DNA of 64,000 nt from Atrichornis clamosus (taxonomy: Eukaryota; Chordata; Aves; Passeriformes; Menuridae). The notes beneath the pieces are model-generated. The model was not told where the DNA came from and searched no databases. It saw only the letters and a list, made by a program, of their open reading frames with translations. The stretch covers positions 1 through 64,000 of the forward strand of contig WBMZ01009037.1 of the NCBI GenBank assembly GCA_013400975.1, written 5' to 3'. How positions within the stretch are numbered: the stretch's first letter is position 1; the number at the start of each line of letters is the position of its first letter. The position numbers and the translations under genes are program-made. Shown piece by piece: positions 1 through 11,004 of the stretch.

Positions 1-995
1 ATATATATATATATGTATAAATTCCTTTCTTAAAATGCTACAGCAGAACCCTGTTATTGCCAGAACAATATTGTTTTTGAAGAAAAACAATAAAACTCAT
101 GCAGAGAATTTAAATTCCTCTGGAAGCAGTCTTTCTTGCTGATGCATTAAATATTTTCTAAGCTGTTACAGTTGCTTGCAAAACAATGAATGATACTTTG
201 TGCTCAGTTCTTTGTTAGATAAAAGATTCTGGAGCCCGGGATGCAAATATCCTCAGTAGTGGGTTCTGAATGTAAGTTTTGTACTTCTATTAGCTTACCA
301 TTTAAGTTATATACTTTTGAAAACGAGATTTTTGAGCAGACTTTCTACTCCCACTCCATAAATATAAGGAATAAATTTTCACAAGGACTTTACCTTGAGT
401 AAGGACCTGTTGCTGTAAGTTTTGGTAAAAGGGGAAGGGTGGGTGCTGAGCAATGTCAGACTGACCTGCAGGAAGAGCCCATTTGGGGTAGTATTAAAGC
501 CTTTTGGTCAGCAGAAAGGTGCGCTTAAAATATTCAACCAACAATTAAAAAATAAGTGTTGCTTTGCTAGAAGATTTTTAGAACTTGTGACCAGCTTACC
601 TTATGCAAAAAAAAGTATTATTTGAGTTATTTTGAAAGGTGCTGAAAGGGATGTAACGCGGACAAGCTGGTGACTTCACCTATATAGGATTTTCCCATTA
701 AATTAGTCAGTTTTACCGGGAATGTAGTCTTATAGAAGGGCTGACATCTGATTGTGCCTCACTGTTATCCTGGCAAGACTGTTATTTTTGAAGCTCCTGA
801 TGCCCTAATACAGTTGTGGCTTTGCTGGAGGGTCTCACAGACAGCTGTGAGCACAAGTATCGTGACATCCCACAGTACTTCTCAGGCCATGCCATGCAAC
901 AAATCTCAAAAGAGATTTGGATATTTCTGAGGAACTACAAAATGAAGTGCTGCCAATCTTACCAGGGACTGTGTTGTTTTCACTGTCATTCCCAG
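1..995. other. DNAI7 intron (partial)
   Basis: Begins with a short (TA)n tract at 1-14. I looked for the upstream DNAI7 exon that should encode the Trp-Ala-Asn-Leu region and found none in any frame. The open frames here lack splice signals and family similarity, so I call the stretch intronic. Confidence 0.7.
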
Positions 996-3900
996 GTTCA
1001 AAAACCACCTGTTCCATGACGCAGGGCATGGATTTGACCTTCCCAAATCCCTGGCCCGGAGCGGCGTTGCCGTTCGCGTGTTCCACACTCACTACGACCA
1101 CTTGTCTCCATTTTGGCTGCAGTGCCAAGGGCTGCCAAGCCTGGAAGCCTTAGAAAGCATAGACTACTCTGAGCTTCCAGAAGATGACATAGAAGAACAA
1201 GAAGAAGAGGAAGAGAAAGGCGCAGAAGAACCCGACGTGCCTGCTGAAGAAGAAGAAATGGGTTCTTATGGGAAGAAGGTAGTAAAAAACCTCATCAAAG
1301 ATACCCTGCCTTGTTCTTGTTAACTCAAGGCCCAGTCACAGTGGACCAGCTTCTCACTGTGTTGTCCTGTGCGTGGCAGCCAAATTCTTCAGTGTTTTAT
1401 AGGAAAAGACAACTTGTGTCAATAGTGTCATAGATCTTCTCAAGGGAATGGGCGGACGGAAGGTAGAAAGGGAGTTTGGACAGGGTGTGCAGTTGCAGTG
1501 CTGTTGGCAGAGGTGAGGTGCCATTTGATTGGTGTTTCAACAGTAGGATCAAACCATGGGGAGCATCAGGTGCCATTGCAAGATATTTCTATAAATCGCT
1601 GGCATATGTACAGATGAATAGATTCTGCTTCTGAGAAACTGACAGCTTCATAAAATTCCTGAAGGAATCCAATTTTAGGAAAATTTGCAGTGTGCAGAAT
1701 AGGATTCAGAGTTGAGCTGCTGTTGGCTGTGCAGGTACTTGGCTGTTCCATGTCTAAAAGCTGACCCTTTGCTGTTAGAGGGCTTTCCAAATGCTATTTC
1801 TTCCTGCCTGTTGCCTTCCTTGGCACTCTTCCATGGAATACTGTGGCTTTAGGCATGATGGAAGTTGCTTGGTTTTGTGTTCTTCATGCTGGGTTTGGGG
1901 ATTTAACTTTGAGTGTCACCTGTGACCTTCAGATAAGTGGCTTGTGTTCTCTATCTAAAATTTCTGCAGAAATAACTGACTAAACATCATGTTTTATGCC
2001 TTCTTAGCATGGAGCAATTCCCTGGATTTGTCAGAATATTCTGAGCTGGAAGGGACCCACAAGGATCAAGTCCAACTCTTAAGTGTATAAGTTGTGGGAT
2101 CTGTACAGGGATTGAACAGGAATTGAACCTCCATTCATGATTTTGGCTTTTCTCCTTTCTGGTCCCCTACACCTTTGTAGTGAATCAGTGCTTGAAATCC
2201 TACTTTCTTTGGTTCCTTTCTTCTTTTTTTAAATGACAAACCTTGTCTTTTGGCAGTTTTCACTTATATTTATCAGACTTTAAGCTTCTTTATTTTATTC
2301 CTTCTCTTTCGCTTTCCCAGGTCCTACACTCTTTCTCTCAATCCAGTTTTGTGAATTTTCCTCTTCCCTCTTGAAGGCTGCACTTCTCTCACCTTCTGTC
2401 CTCTCACCTCGTGTCCTGTTTGAGGAGCTGTGTTCTTCCCACGTGCTGGCAGGGCACAGAAGGTGCCTGTGCCTCCAGATGGTGGCTCATACCCTGAACT
2501 GCCATTCCCTGCTGCTGTGCTTCCAGGGGAGTCTGCTATGACAGGGATGAATCCGTATCTGGGTTGGAAATCTGGCTGGAAATCTAGCGTAATGTTTCTC
2601 AGCATCCTCCTGTCTGGCTCTGCCTTGAGTTCCCCCATGTTGCTGCGTGTAAACACACAGGATGTGAAAGGGAATAAATATCAGGGGCCAGGCACAGGCT
2701 AAAACTGCACGTAGGGCTTCTGGCACAGTTTCAGTATGGCTTTGGATTCAGTCTTGGCTTGCATTTTCTTTGTGCCACTCTGCTGGCTGTAAAATCAGCA
2801 GAAACATAACTTTAGAGTGCACACACTGCTGGAAAGGTGTTAAGTGCTTGTATGGTACTTGGGGAGCTCAGGGTGGAATTTGCTGTGGAAATGAAGTAAT
2901 TACTTTATCTCTATTTATATATCCAGTTCCAAATTAGAGAGTACCTCTAATCAAAACTATTTTTACTAGCTAGGTAGAAATGATTTCTCTTAAAACCTTG
3001 ACCCTGTAGAAAGATAGGTAAAAATGTTTCTGAAGGAGTGGAACTGTATCCCTTCTCCTTAGGTAAAAATGTTTCTGAAGGAGTGGAACTGTATCCCTTC
3101 TCCTTAGGTAAAAATGTTTCTGAAGGAGTGGAACTGTATCCCTTCTCCTTGGGCTTCCTTGAAGGAAGCCTTTTTTGTGTCTGTCTCAACTAATGGGAAA
3201 ATGACTTTTGCTTTTTGTGTAGGAGAGTGATGTCTCATTGAAAGAAAACAGCAACACAAATGATATAAATGAGACAGAGGAGGAAACTGAGAAGAAATCA
3301 GAAATCTTGGATGTGCCACCAGAAGGTATTGGGTTATTTTTTATTTGCAGCACTACAAAAGTACTTATGCTAGTATTTGATATATTAAGTAATTCTTCCC
3401 TGTGAGGGTGGTGAGGCCCTGGCACAGGTTTCCCGGAGAAGCTGTGGCTGCCCCATCCCTGGCAGTGTCCAAGGCCAGGTTGGATGGGGCTTGGAGCCAC
3501 CTGGTCTGGTGGAAGTGTCCCTGCCCATGGCAGGGGGATTGGAACTGGACTTTAAGGTCCTGTCCAGCCTGGGCCATTCTATGATACATGGAAGCATTGC
3601 AATATCTCTGTGTGAATGGGGCAAAGTTTATAAATATATGGATGCTTTGATAACATTTGAGTTTTGTTGACATTTCTATTAATGATTGTTAAATGTGGGG
3701 AGATAACAGGAAAACGGAGTTTGTCCCCACACTTACTTTCAGTTTTTTAATTAGTTATGCTTGTGTTCATGTACATGTTTGTTATTTATGTAGATGTGTG
3801 TATTATTATACATATGTTTATGGGTGAGACACACAATGTTTATGAATCTGCCAGGCTCTGCTGAAATTTACTTCCTCAGAAAAAAACGATTCAGATGCAA

Positions 3901-5908
3901 GTAATGGTCGGCATTGGGGTAGTGTGGGGTGTTACTGTTACCTAAATGGGTGCTTAAAGTGAGATACATGCAGTTATACTTCGGTGAAAGAGGGCCTAAT
4001 TCTAGGAAATAAAACTGTTTATGTGTCCCGCATAAGTTACAAATTTCTTCAGTGTTGTGGTTTAATAATTGAGTTTCTTTGTAGTAGTGACTTAAAGCAA
4101 GCAACTGCAAACAATGAGCATAATTTAGCTCAACTCTACAGCCTTTTTCTTCTTGTAAGAAAAACAAACCCCACCCCACAGTGCTTTCTGCTGAGCACAG
4201 TCCAGGGACCAGTTGTCAGACTAGATCCTAAAGGCCATCCAAACAAGGTTTCCAAGAGAATATAAAGGACTTGGGCTTCATTTGAAGGAATTTGTATTTT
4301 ATTTCTGAAAGGCTTTGAAAATCTCTATCGTAGTATTAGGTGAAATGTATGTGTGCAGAAGTGTACTGATTATACCTGAATGTTTTCAGGTGTGCTCATC
4401 TCTTTTAATAAGAAAGAAGGGTTATGAAACTGTGCTTTTCTGGCCCATGGTTTGCAAACCCATTCAATCACTTTTGAGAATAGCATTGGAAGGATACTCA
4501 GTTACCACAAATTCAAAACAGGGAGCCATGTAAAAAAGGGTTAAAAACCAGGAATGCAGCAACAGGGAAAAGAGTGAGAACTACTGCAGTTCTCTGGATT
4601 TACCCTTATTGTACCACTGTTAAGAAAATACATTTGCTTGGGACAATGCATAGTTTCCTTTAGAAGACATTTATATATTTTTGTATTACTATTTTAAAAA
4701 GCAAGTTAAAGTTCAAGCTACCGCTGTGGCTGGTAGTAAAATGTCTTTTACTTCTTGTAAGTTTTTTGTTCAGAATAACGGCAGAAGGACATTTTGGTGT
4801 TGTGTGAATACATTAGAGCAAAACCTTTGCATAATATAACTAAATCTGATGTAAAATTACCACCATTTTCACTTTTGAAGACAGTTACTACAGGTAGTTG
4901 TCATTTTCGGATATGATCTCACTCTCTCAAAGCAAATTTAATAACAATTACAGTAGCTGTTTTTACAGTATTGAACACTTTTTTTTTGATTCCTGTAAAC
5001 AATAACTTCTCTCCTCCTGTAACGTCCCATGTGATGTTTTATGTGGGCTTGTTTGGGTTTTTTAAAGAAATATTTATGGCCACTCTTGTCCACAGTGTTG
5101 ATGCCTTTTAATAATATTTTCCAATTAATCACACCTTAAATTCATACATTTATGTGATATATACATAATTATGCATACAAAAAAAGTAGTTATCTTTGTT
5201 ATCTGAAAATTGTTTCATGTTAAATCCCTCTTGCTCTTCATAATTACCATGTCTTTCACCTTCAGCACATAACATTTTGGTGCCTTATTTTTATTTATAA
5301 TCTTTTTATTTGCCTAATTTCTTTTAATATCAATACAATCTTATTGAACTTGTCCAGAATCTACTGTGTTACATGTTTGTGAAATCCTTCTGTGGGTAAT
5401 GATGTGACTCGTTTTGTCAGTAAAACCTTACTTTTCTATAAAGCTGGTTTTGAATTTATTTTGAACTGGTTACAAATTCAGAGCAGACAGTATTCTGCTC
5501 AAAAGCTCAGTACCAAAACAAGAAGTGCTTTTCATTTCCCAGCTGTCTGCCTTTCCCTGCATCTCAGTTATTTGTTAAAAGCTTTGAAGAACACCAGTAG
5601 ATGGGGCTGAAATGCTGCAGAGTGTAAAGCACTTCAAGCACACAGCCTTTTGGTGCAAGAGTGAAGAATAAGAGAGGTGGGATATTTCAGTGGCTGAGTT
5701 TGAGCACCACATTAACTCCTGTTGTCTGGTTATCTTTTCAGAAGAGGATGCAGCGATGCAGGAGGAGAAAAGTGGCAGTGAAAAGGCCCCGAGCGTTGCC
5801 AGGGTCGTTAATTTGCAGCGGCTGGTCCCTGTGGGGGGTGTGTACCACATCGATGCACTGCAGCTCCCACCTCAGGCCAAGGACATCAAGGACTGGAGCA
5901 TCCTGGAG
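996..5908 (+). CDS. DNAI7: DNAI7 exons encoding the acidic linker and start of the CASC1 domain
   Basis: Three exons. 996-1278 opens after TTCCCAG, encodes the conserved HTHYDH stretch, then a Glu-rich run (positions about 1186-1260) with long GAA/GAG tracts. 3223-3325 is a short acidic Ser/Thr/Glu exon that adds 34 codons plus one base. 5742-5908 continues the acidic segment and enters the conserved fold with LVPVGGVYHIDALQLPPQ. Phases are 0, then 1, then 0. The acidic middle segment is low complexity and varies in length in this family, so its exact length is less certain than the conserved blocks. Confidence 0.88.
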
Positions 5909-8900
5909 GTGAGTGAGGAGAGGGATTACGCCACGCAGTCCGATTCCCTGGCATCCCTGAAGGGCTGCTCCTGAGGCCACTGCTGTACACGTGCAGTGTA
6001 CGTGGGTTTTGGAGCAGCAAAATAACAAGGCAAGTTTTCAAATCATTTTTCAGTTGGCCAACTTTTGGAGCAGCTGGGTTTGCACCGCTCAGACTGCACT
6101 TAGTGTGTGTTCAGTCAGTGCTCATCTGCATGGCTAGCACAGATCAGAGTGCTGGAAAACACTCTTGGTCAAAGTAAAAGTAAGGACAGTTCTTAGTTTC
6201 TCATACATAAAAGGTACACGTAAAAGCAGGGTGGTGGCAAAAGTCACTGCTGGGTCAGATCCAGGCTCTCCAAGAGAGCTGAGGACTGCAGTCACTGTAT
6301 TCTAGTTTTGCACTGCTGGTGCAGTGCTAACTACATCACAGATTTTACTGTGAAGCTGAAAACCTTTAGTAAGCAAAATTCCCACCCAAACTCAGAAAGC
6401 AGGACTGCAGGCAGGTCAAGAGGCACGGGATCTTTGTTCCCAGCCGAGCACACAGACCTGCCTCACCAGCCACGTGTGACCTCTCAGTCCCTTTGACACA
6501 GTGTGGACAGATTGAAATTATACCTGCTTTTGTCTCTCAGGTGCTCTTGGTTTTTTGAGGCTGTGGATCTGTTAAAAAATGCCTGTGCCCACCATGTGGC
6601 ACTGCCTTAAGGGTGCCTTTGACAGCATATGAAGAGTTCAGAGGCTTCTTGGTAGCTACTCTTCTACTGCCTTCAAAGTTGCAGTTGGGAATGTGGAATA
6701 TTAGCAAACCATTACTACTAAGACATTTTAAATGGTGTGTTAGGAAACTTTGCAGTGATTAGATGGATTTAAAAAAAACCCCAGTAGGCTACTGCATTTT
6801 CTAATAAAAACCTTCTCTTTCCTGCCTTTCCAAAGATACTCGATGTCGGATTGGAGGCGTATCCATATTCCCCAGGAGAGGCTGAGGATGGCAAACAACC
6901 AGCAATACAGATAACCCTCAGGCTTCCTGACAACGTGATTTATTTTGAAGTTCCTGTGGTAGCCCGATGGGATCCTGCAGGTACAAACTTAGGACATACA
7001 TTTATTTTACATTTGAACAGTGGAATTTATACCTGACTTTGACTATTGTCAGAAGCCAGCTGTAAAGATAACAGCCACTTTGGAAATACTTTGAAAACTT
7101 CAGTGTTAATTGATTTGAGGCTTTTTAAAGTTTTTGTTTGTTTGTTTTATTTTGCTTCAGCATCACTTCTACTTCAGGTCTTTTACTGTAGGTTTTTAAT
7201 ATGAATGGAAAAAACACCATGTAATGGGCAGTGGTACAGCTGTATACCACAAATCAAGTTTTGCCTGGGTAAAGTCCACAACTAGCTCCTAACTACATGT
7301 ATTAGTATTAAGTTACTATGTGAACATCATATATTAAAACCAGCTGGTCTAGTTTAGTTAGATATTTACAATGTACCTCTGACTTTACATTCATGAAAGA
7401 AAGTAGGACCTGTTAAAAGGTTTAGATGTTTAAAGTGACTCTGGAAGATGAGCTTGTAGACTGCTGTGTCCCAGGAAATGACAATTACATTAGAATTTTG
7501 GGGTTTTTTTAAGATTAAGGAGACACTTTCCTGTCTGTAGCCTAATGTTTTACTTAAGGACAAGTAAAATGAGGGGAGTTTTTGCCTTAAATGAACTCTA
7601 TTTTGTGCGTAATATTTTATTGTAACTCTTAGTGAATGTTAGTTTATTTTATTTTAACTATGAGTGAATATTAGTTAACCTGAGGTGTCTTTACCAGTTC
7701 TTCCCCAGCACATGCCACTGGCAGAAGCTTTACATGTACATCTTTGTATTTTTGCATCCTTTTTGTACAGGCCAACAGTGGAGAACTGATGGCATCAGCA
7801 AGATAAACTACGAAGCAGAAGACAAGAGCATCACCTTTGAGCTGGATGCCTTTTCTACAGTAGCCTTTCTCCAACCTGCTCATCTCAACATGCCATTTCA
7901 GGCATGGGAATTGCAACCTACTGGCATGGATGAAGCACTCTTTTCAGTTACTGCAGTCTTTGCAACGATTCAGATACAAATTAAGGTACGGTAAATAATG
8001 TTTTTAATCAAACATTTGCAGATTTAAAAAAAAAATTAATTATGACAGTGTCCCATATTAAGAATTTGGGATGCATCCACAAGAGCAATTTGAATCTCTC
8101 TCTGCCAGTGAAAATGAGGGATAATCTCTTCCTTTCCAAGCACTGTATTAGTTTTATAATTTCAGTTATTTTGTATGTGCTGGTCACAAGAAAGCATCTG
8201 TGCAATTGCTCTGAAAAGTTTCAGTCAGTGTTTGGCTACTGGTGCTGCCTTGTTTCAAGACTTTTCACCAGCTAGAGACTTGAAAATTGTTCCTCTCTCC
8301 CAACTCTAGCAAGAGAAATAGAAGCATTTCAAGCAGTCTACTAGTAATGCTAATTGTTTCTTCTTCTAAAAAATTCAAACTTATGTGTAATTAACCCTAT
8401 GTTCATTGCTGTATAAATCAGCCCATGCTGAGCCAGTGCACCAGTGTCAGTTCTGAATTCCTACAAAAAGGGGGCTTTCCTCAGGATATGTAAATAGAAG
8501 TTCAAAACCAGAATAGCAGATAATGTACGTAATACCCAGCACAGCAAAGATATTAATATTTGAAGCCTAAAACAGAAAATAGCTTTCATGACCAGTAAGT
8601 TGCTTTCACTGGTTTGTACAACAGGGTAATCAGTGTATGTTGTCTTCAGTAGTGGTGGAAGAGGAGGATGTGCTTTCCCACCTCACAGGAAAATGGATGA
8701 GTCCTGTTGCCTTAAGAGCAGCTTTGAAACGAGCTGGTGTGAACATTTTCCCAGCACTGTATTCTCACAAGTACGTCCCTGGGCCCAGGAAGGTGAGTGC
8801 AAGAGTGGATGACTCAGCGTTGGCTTTTTCCACCTGTCTTTCACCCAGGTAACCCTGTCCTGCCCTGTGACCTGCTGTGCAGCAGCCGGTGGCACACATC

Positions 8901-10292
8901 CACGTGTGCTGCCAGCTGAGCCAGGGGATTCTGGTTAAAGCAAGCTCTCCCTTGCATTAGGATAACACAGGGAAAGAGAAGGAGATGGATTTTGTTGAAG
9001 CTGTACTTTTGCATTCCAGGCTCCCCTGGTAGAAGTGAAGACCTATCAGCAGATGGCTCTGCTTGCATCTGCGTTTGCTTTTGCTCCAAGCAAGTGGAAT
9101 GTAGAGGCAGCTCCAGAACAAGTAGTGCTCAAGGTTTGTGGATTTACCTTCTAGAGCAAACCAGCACAGAACCCTACCCCAGTTAGACAGAAACAATTAA
9201 CTCACACACCTTGGCTTCAGCCCCTGCCTCTGCTCTTTGTGCCACAGTTCAGAGCGTGCCAGTAGAACCTCACAGACTGCACTGGAGAGAGCTCTCAGGG
9301 GACACAGCAGCAAAGACACCTGCTAAGGTGGCAGGAAATGTAACTGATAAGTCACCAGTGGAGGCTTTAGGCAAAGCTGGGGTGAGAGAGCTGCATGCTG
9401 ATTTTCATGAAGGGTCCTAGGGAGAGCAGTCTGATCTACAAGTTTTTAATGAATGGGAAATTTCTTCTTGTTTAGAGGGTTTCTTTTGCTCCCTCCTGCA
9501 GAGGAGGGAATAAGCAACTTCAGTGTCGGTTTGCTTCCACCTGTGAACTGAAACACATAGTTAAAACTTCTCTCCGACAGACAAATACTCCCAGTTGTGG
9601 CTGTAGGAAGATAACACACCTTATGCTGAACTGTTGAGTAGCTTTCTCACTCTCATATTTAAATACACATGATACACACATATTTAGCCTAATAATCTCA
9701 GGAGTAAACACTAAAATAAATGATGCCTTTTGCACATAGCTGTTCTCCCCGCAGGAGTCAGGAGCAGCAGCTGGAGTGGCCAAACCTTTGCCTTTTACAG
9801 AGGCAAACTTGATGGCAGATTTTGGTGCTGATACAGTAGGTGATAGACAGTCCCTTAGGCACAGACAACTGATGTGGTTTTAGGGGTTCAAAGCAGCACC
9901 ATGGTTTGTTTCTATGTTATACTCACAAACATACTAGAATTTAGAATTTCATACCAGCATTTGTACTCTGTCAGGGACCTGGGCTTCATCTTACAGTGCA
10001 TTTTTTCCTGCAATAGGTAAGTGAACATCTTAAAGCCGAGCCTGTCCAAGACAGGGACTGGTCTCTTTATATGTTTAATGGTGAGAAAGCACAAAAACTC
10101 AAGATCACTGAAACCAGTGAAGCTTTTTCAGAAGAGCTAGAAGAAAATTCTGAATTTCACTCCACACTCTACCATCTGTTCAAGGATTTTGCCAGCAAAG
10201 AAGCAATGGATAAAGTGGAAGGAGCTGGCTTCCTGTTCATTGAGTCTGTGTATCACCTGCTCCTTGCTACAAGAGTTCTAACACACTCTTAG
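996..10292 (+). CDS. DNAI7: DNAI7 (CASC1), axonemal dynein intermediate-chain factor, 3' part
   Basis: Eight exons with GT/AG borders and continuous phase: 996-1278, 3223-3325, 5742-5908, 6836-6980, 7771-7985, 8625-8792, 9020-9133 and 10017-10292 (TAG stop). They give about 489 residues, roughly the last two thirds of a family near 720 residues long. Recognised from remembered vertebrate CASC1 by stretches such as VFHTHYDHLS, VARWDPAG, QWRTDGIS, HLNMPFQAWEL, GVNIFP and FHSTLYHL. The family (IC97 in green algae) binds tubulin and is needed for inner-arm dynein assembly in motile cilia; that role is family knowledge. The first exon begins with the third base of a codon, so the 5' exons must lie left of base 1; none was found in 1-995. 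The gene is convergent with IRAG2, as in other vertebrates. Identity is secure; each internal boundary is inferred from consensus sites and phase. Confidence 0.95.
2031..2100 (-). repeat. CR1 LINE 3' fragment
   Basis: The sequence AGAATATTCTGAGCTGGAAG followed by GGACCCACAAGGATCAAGTC is the reverse complement of the CR1 3' end. Lies in a DNAI7 intron, antisense to the gene. Confidence 0.75.
3016..3150. repeat. Perfect 45-bp tandem triplication in DNAI7 intron
   Basis: Three identical 45-base units at 3016-3060, 3061-3105 and 3106-3150, starting AGGTAAAAATGTTTCTGAAG and ending CCCTTCTCCTT. The array ends 72 bases before the acceptor AG of the 3223 exon. The lack of differences between copies implies recent origin or homogenisation. 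Each unit junction places a pyrimidine tract plus AG next to GTAAAA. Confidence 0.97.
3391..3586 (+). repeat. CR1 LINE 3' fragment
   Basis: Typical avian CR1 3' end: GTGAGGCCCTGGCACAGG, CTGCCCCATCCCTGGCAGTG, GTCCAAGGCCAGGTTGGATG, ending CCATTCTATGATA. In a DNAI7 intron, same strand as the gene. Confidence 0.95.
6836..7985 (+). CDS. DNAI7: DNAI7 exons encoding the most conserved CASC1-domain core
   Basis: Exons 6836-6980 and 7771-7985 join at a Gly codon split G|GC. Together they encode RLPDNVIYFEVPVVARWDP, then the QWRTDGIS segment and HLNMPFQAWELQPTG, ending in IQIQIK. These are the parts I recognise best across vertebrates. The acceptor of the second exon follows a T-rich tract (TTTTTGTACAG). 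No frame disruption is seen. Confidence 0.93.
8625..10292 (+). CDS. DNAI7: DNAI7 C-terminal exons
   Basis: Exons 8625-8792, 9020-9133 and 10017-10292, all in phase 0. They encode CMLSSVVVEE...GVNIFPALYSH, then PLVEVKTYQQMALLASAFAF, then VSEHLKAEPV...FHSTLYHLF, ending LLATRVLTHS and TAG. The last exon begins with the bases GTAAGT directly after the acceptor AG, an acceptor/donor juxtaposition discussed in the findings. An in-frame 81-base open block at 9755-9835 in the preceding intron could be an optional exon. Confidence 0.92.
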
Positions 10293-10335
10293 ATACTGCA
10301 TGCTTTCCTTTAAAACTTTATTATCAAAAGCTTTC

Positions 10336-10341
10336 AATAAA
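10336..10341 (+). terminator. DNAI7 proximal poly(A) signal AATAAA
   Basis: AATAAA lies 44 bases after the DNAI7 TAG stop. This would give a 3' UTR of only about 60-75 bases. A second AATAAA follows at 10433-10438. Confidence 0.7.
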
Positions 10342-10432
10342 GTTACATTTCAAGTCTTAAATCCTTTTCTATCCAAATCATTGAAACAGCTTCAGTGACT
10401 AAAATACAAACATTTTATCTTTGTTCAAGCAA

Positions 10433-10447
10433 AATAAATTCTTTATT
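10433..10447. terminator. Palindromic bidirectional poly(A) element between convergent genes
   Basis: The 15 bases AATAAATTCTTTATT hold AATAAA for the + strand (DNAI7, 10433-10438) and AATAAA for the - strand (IRAG2, 10442-10447), separated by three bases. It sits 141 bases after the DNAI7 stop and 314 bases after the IRAG2 stop. If both signals are used, the two mRNAs overlap by a few tens of bases at their 3' ends. Confidence 0.65.
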
Positions 10448-10606
10448 CTCTTGTGGCTAGACCACCTAGTCATGTTTGTTGTTAGGTATATTCAAAATTG
10501 CTGAACCAAGGGAACCAACAGAACCAAGACCCTTTAAGCTACTTGTAAAGATGACTTTTGTCAGAAGGGCCAAAAAAAAAGTAATTTTACTTTCAAGTCA
10601 TGCTTT

Positions 10607-10680
10607 TAAAAAAAAAAACCAAACCCCCCAAAAAAATGGTCCCCCAAAAAAATACCCACAACCCAACAAAACAAACCCAA
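10607..10680 (-). other. C/A-rich tract, G-rich in the IRAG2 3' UTR
   Basis: The + strand carries runs of C6, C5 and several CCC separated by A-runs. Read on the - strand it is the IRAG2 3' UTR, with GGG tracts separated by T-rich loops. A weak G-quadruplex is possible. The sequence is low complexity and resembles other GT-rich patches in this window. Confidence 0.5.
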
Positions 10681-10760
10681 ACATGTAACCTTAAATAAAT
10701 CTCAGCTTCTCCTGCTGTCACCCAGCAGCTGGCAGTGCAGCTCCCGAGGCAGAGCCATTG

Positions 10761-11004
10761 TTATACCGGGGGAGGGCCGTTGTGTTGCAGTCCTGTGTAG
10801 GGCCACAGCAGTTGCTGCAGTGACGTCCAGGAGTCCCCCGTGCCTACAGGTGCTGCATCCGCTGGTCTCTGCAGGGACAGCCCCGTGAGGAAGCTTGTCA
10901 GGGCAGCCAGCAGGACCAGGATGGAAACAGAAACCCAGAGAGTTTTGTTGGCGTTGGAAAAGGAAGCCTTGAAGTGGGATGCCCACGATGACATGAAGTT
11001 GCAC
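10761..11004 (-). CDS. IRAG2: IRAG2 last exon: transmembrane anchor and KASH-type tail
   Basis: Opens after TCCTGCACAG and ends with TAA at 10761-10763. It encodes [11 protein letters not shown], then one hydrophobic helix ([20 protein letters not shown]), then a short luminal tail ([13 protein letters not shown]...NGPPPV). The single C-terminal membrane segment means tail-anchored insertion into the ER or outer nuclear membrane. The terminal PPPV is the KASH-type end that binds SUN proteins in the perinuclear space (family knowledge). The tail matches remembered human LRMP. Confidence 0.96.

Noticed and set aside
3016..3189. A - strand frame with three repeated 15-residue units
   Set aside because: It arises from the 45-bp tandem repeat, whose unit is a multiple of three. 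It has no start context, splice support or similarity.
9248..9390. Open + strand stretch in the DNAI7 intron after CCACAG
   Set aside because: In the required phase it hits a TAG within six codons.
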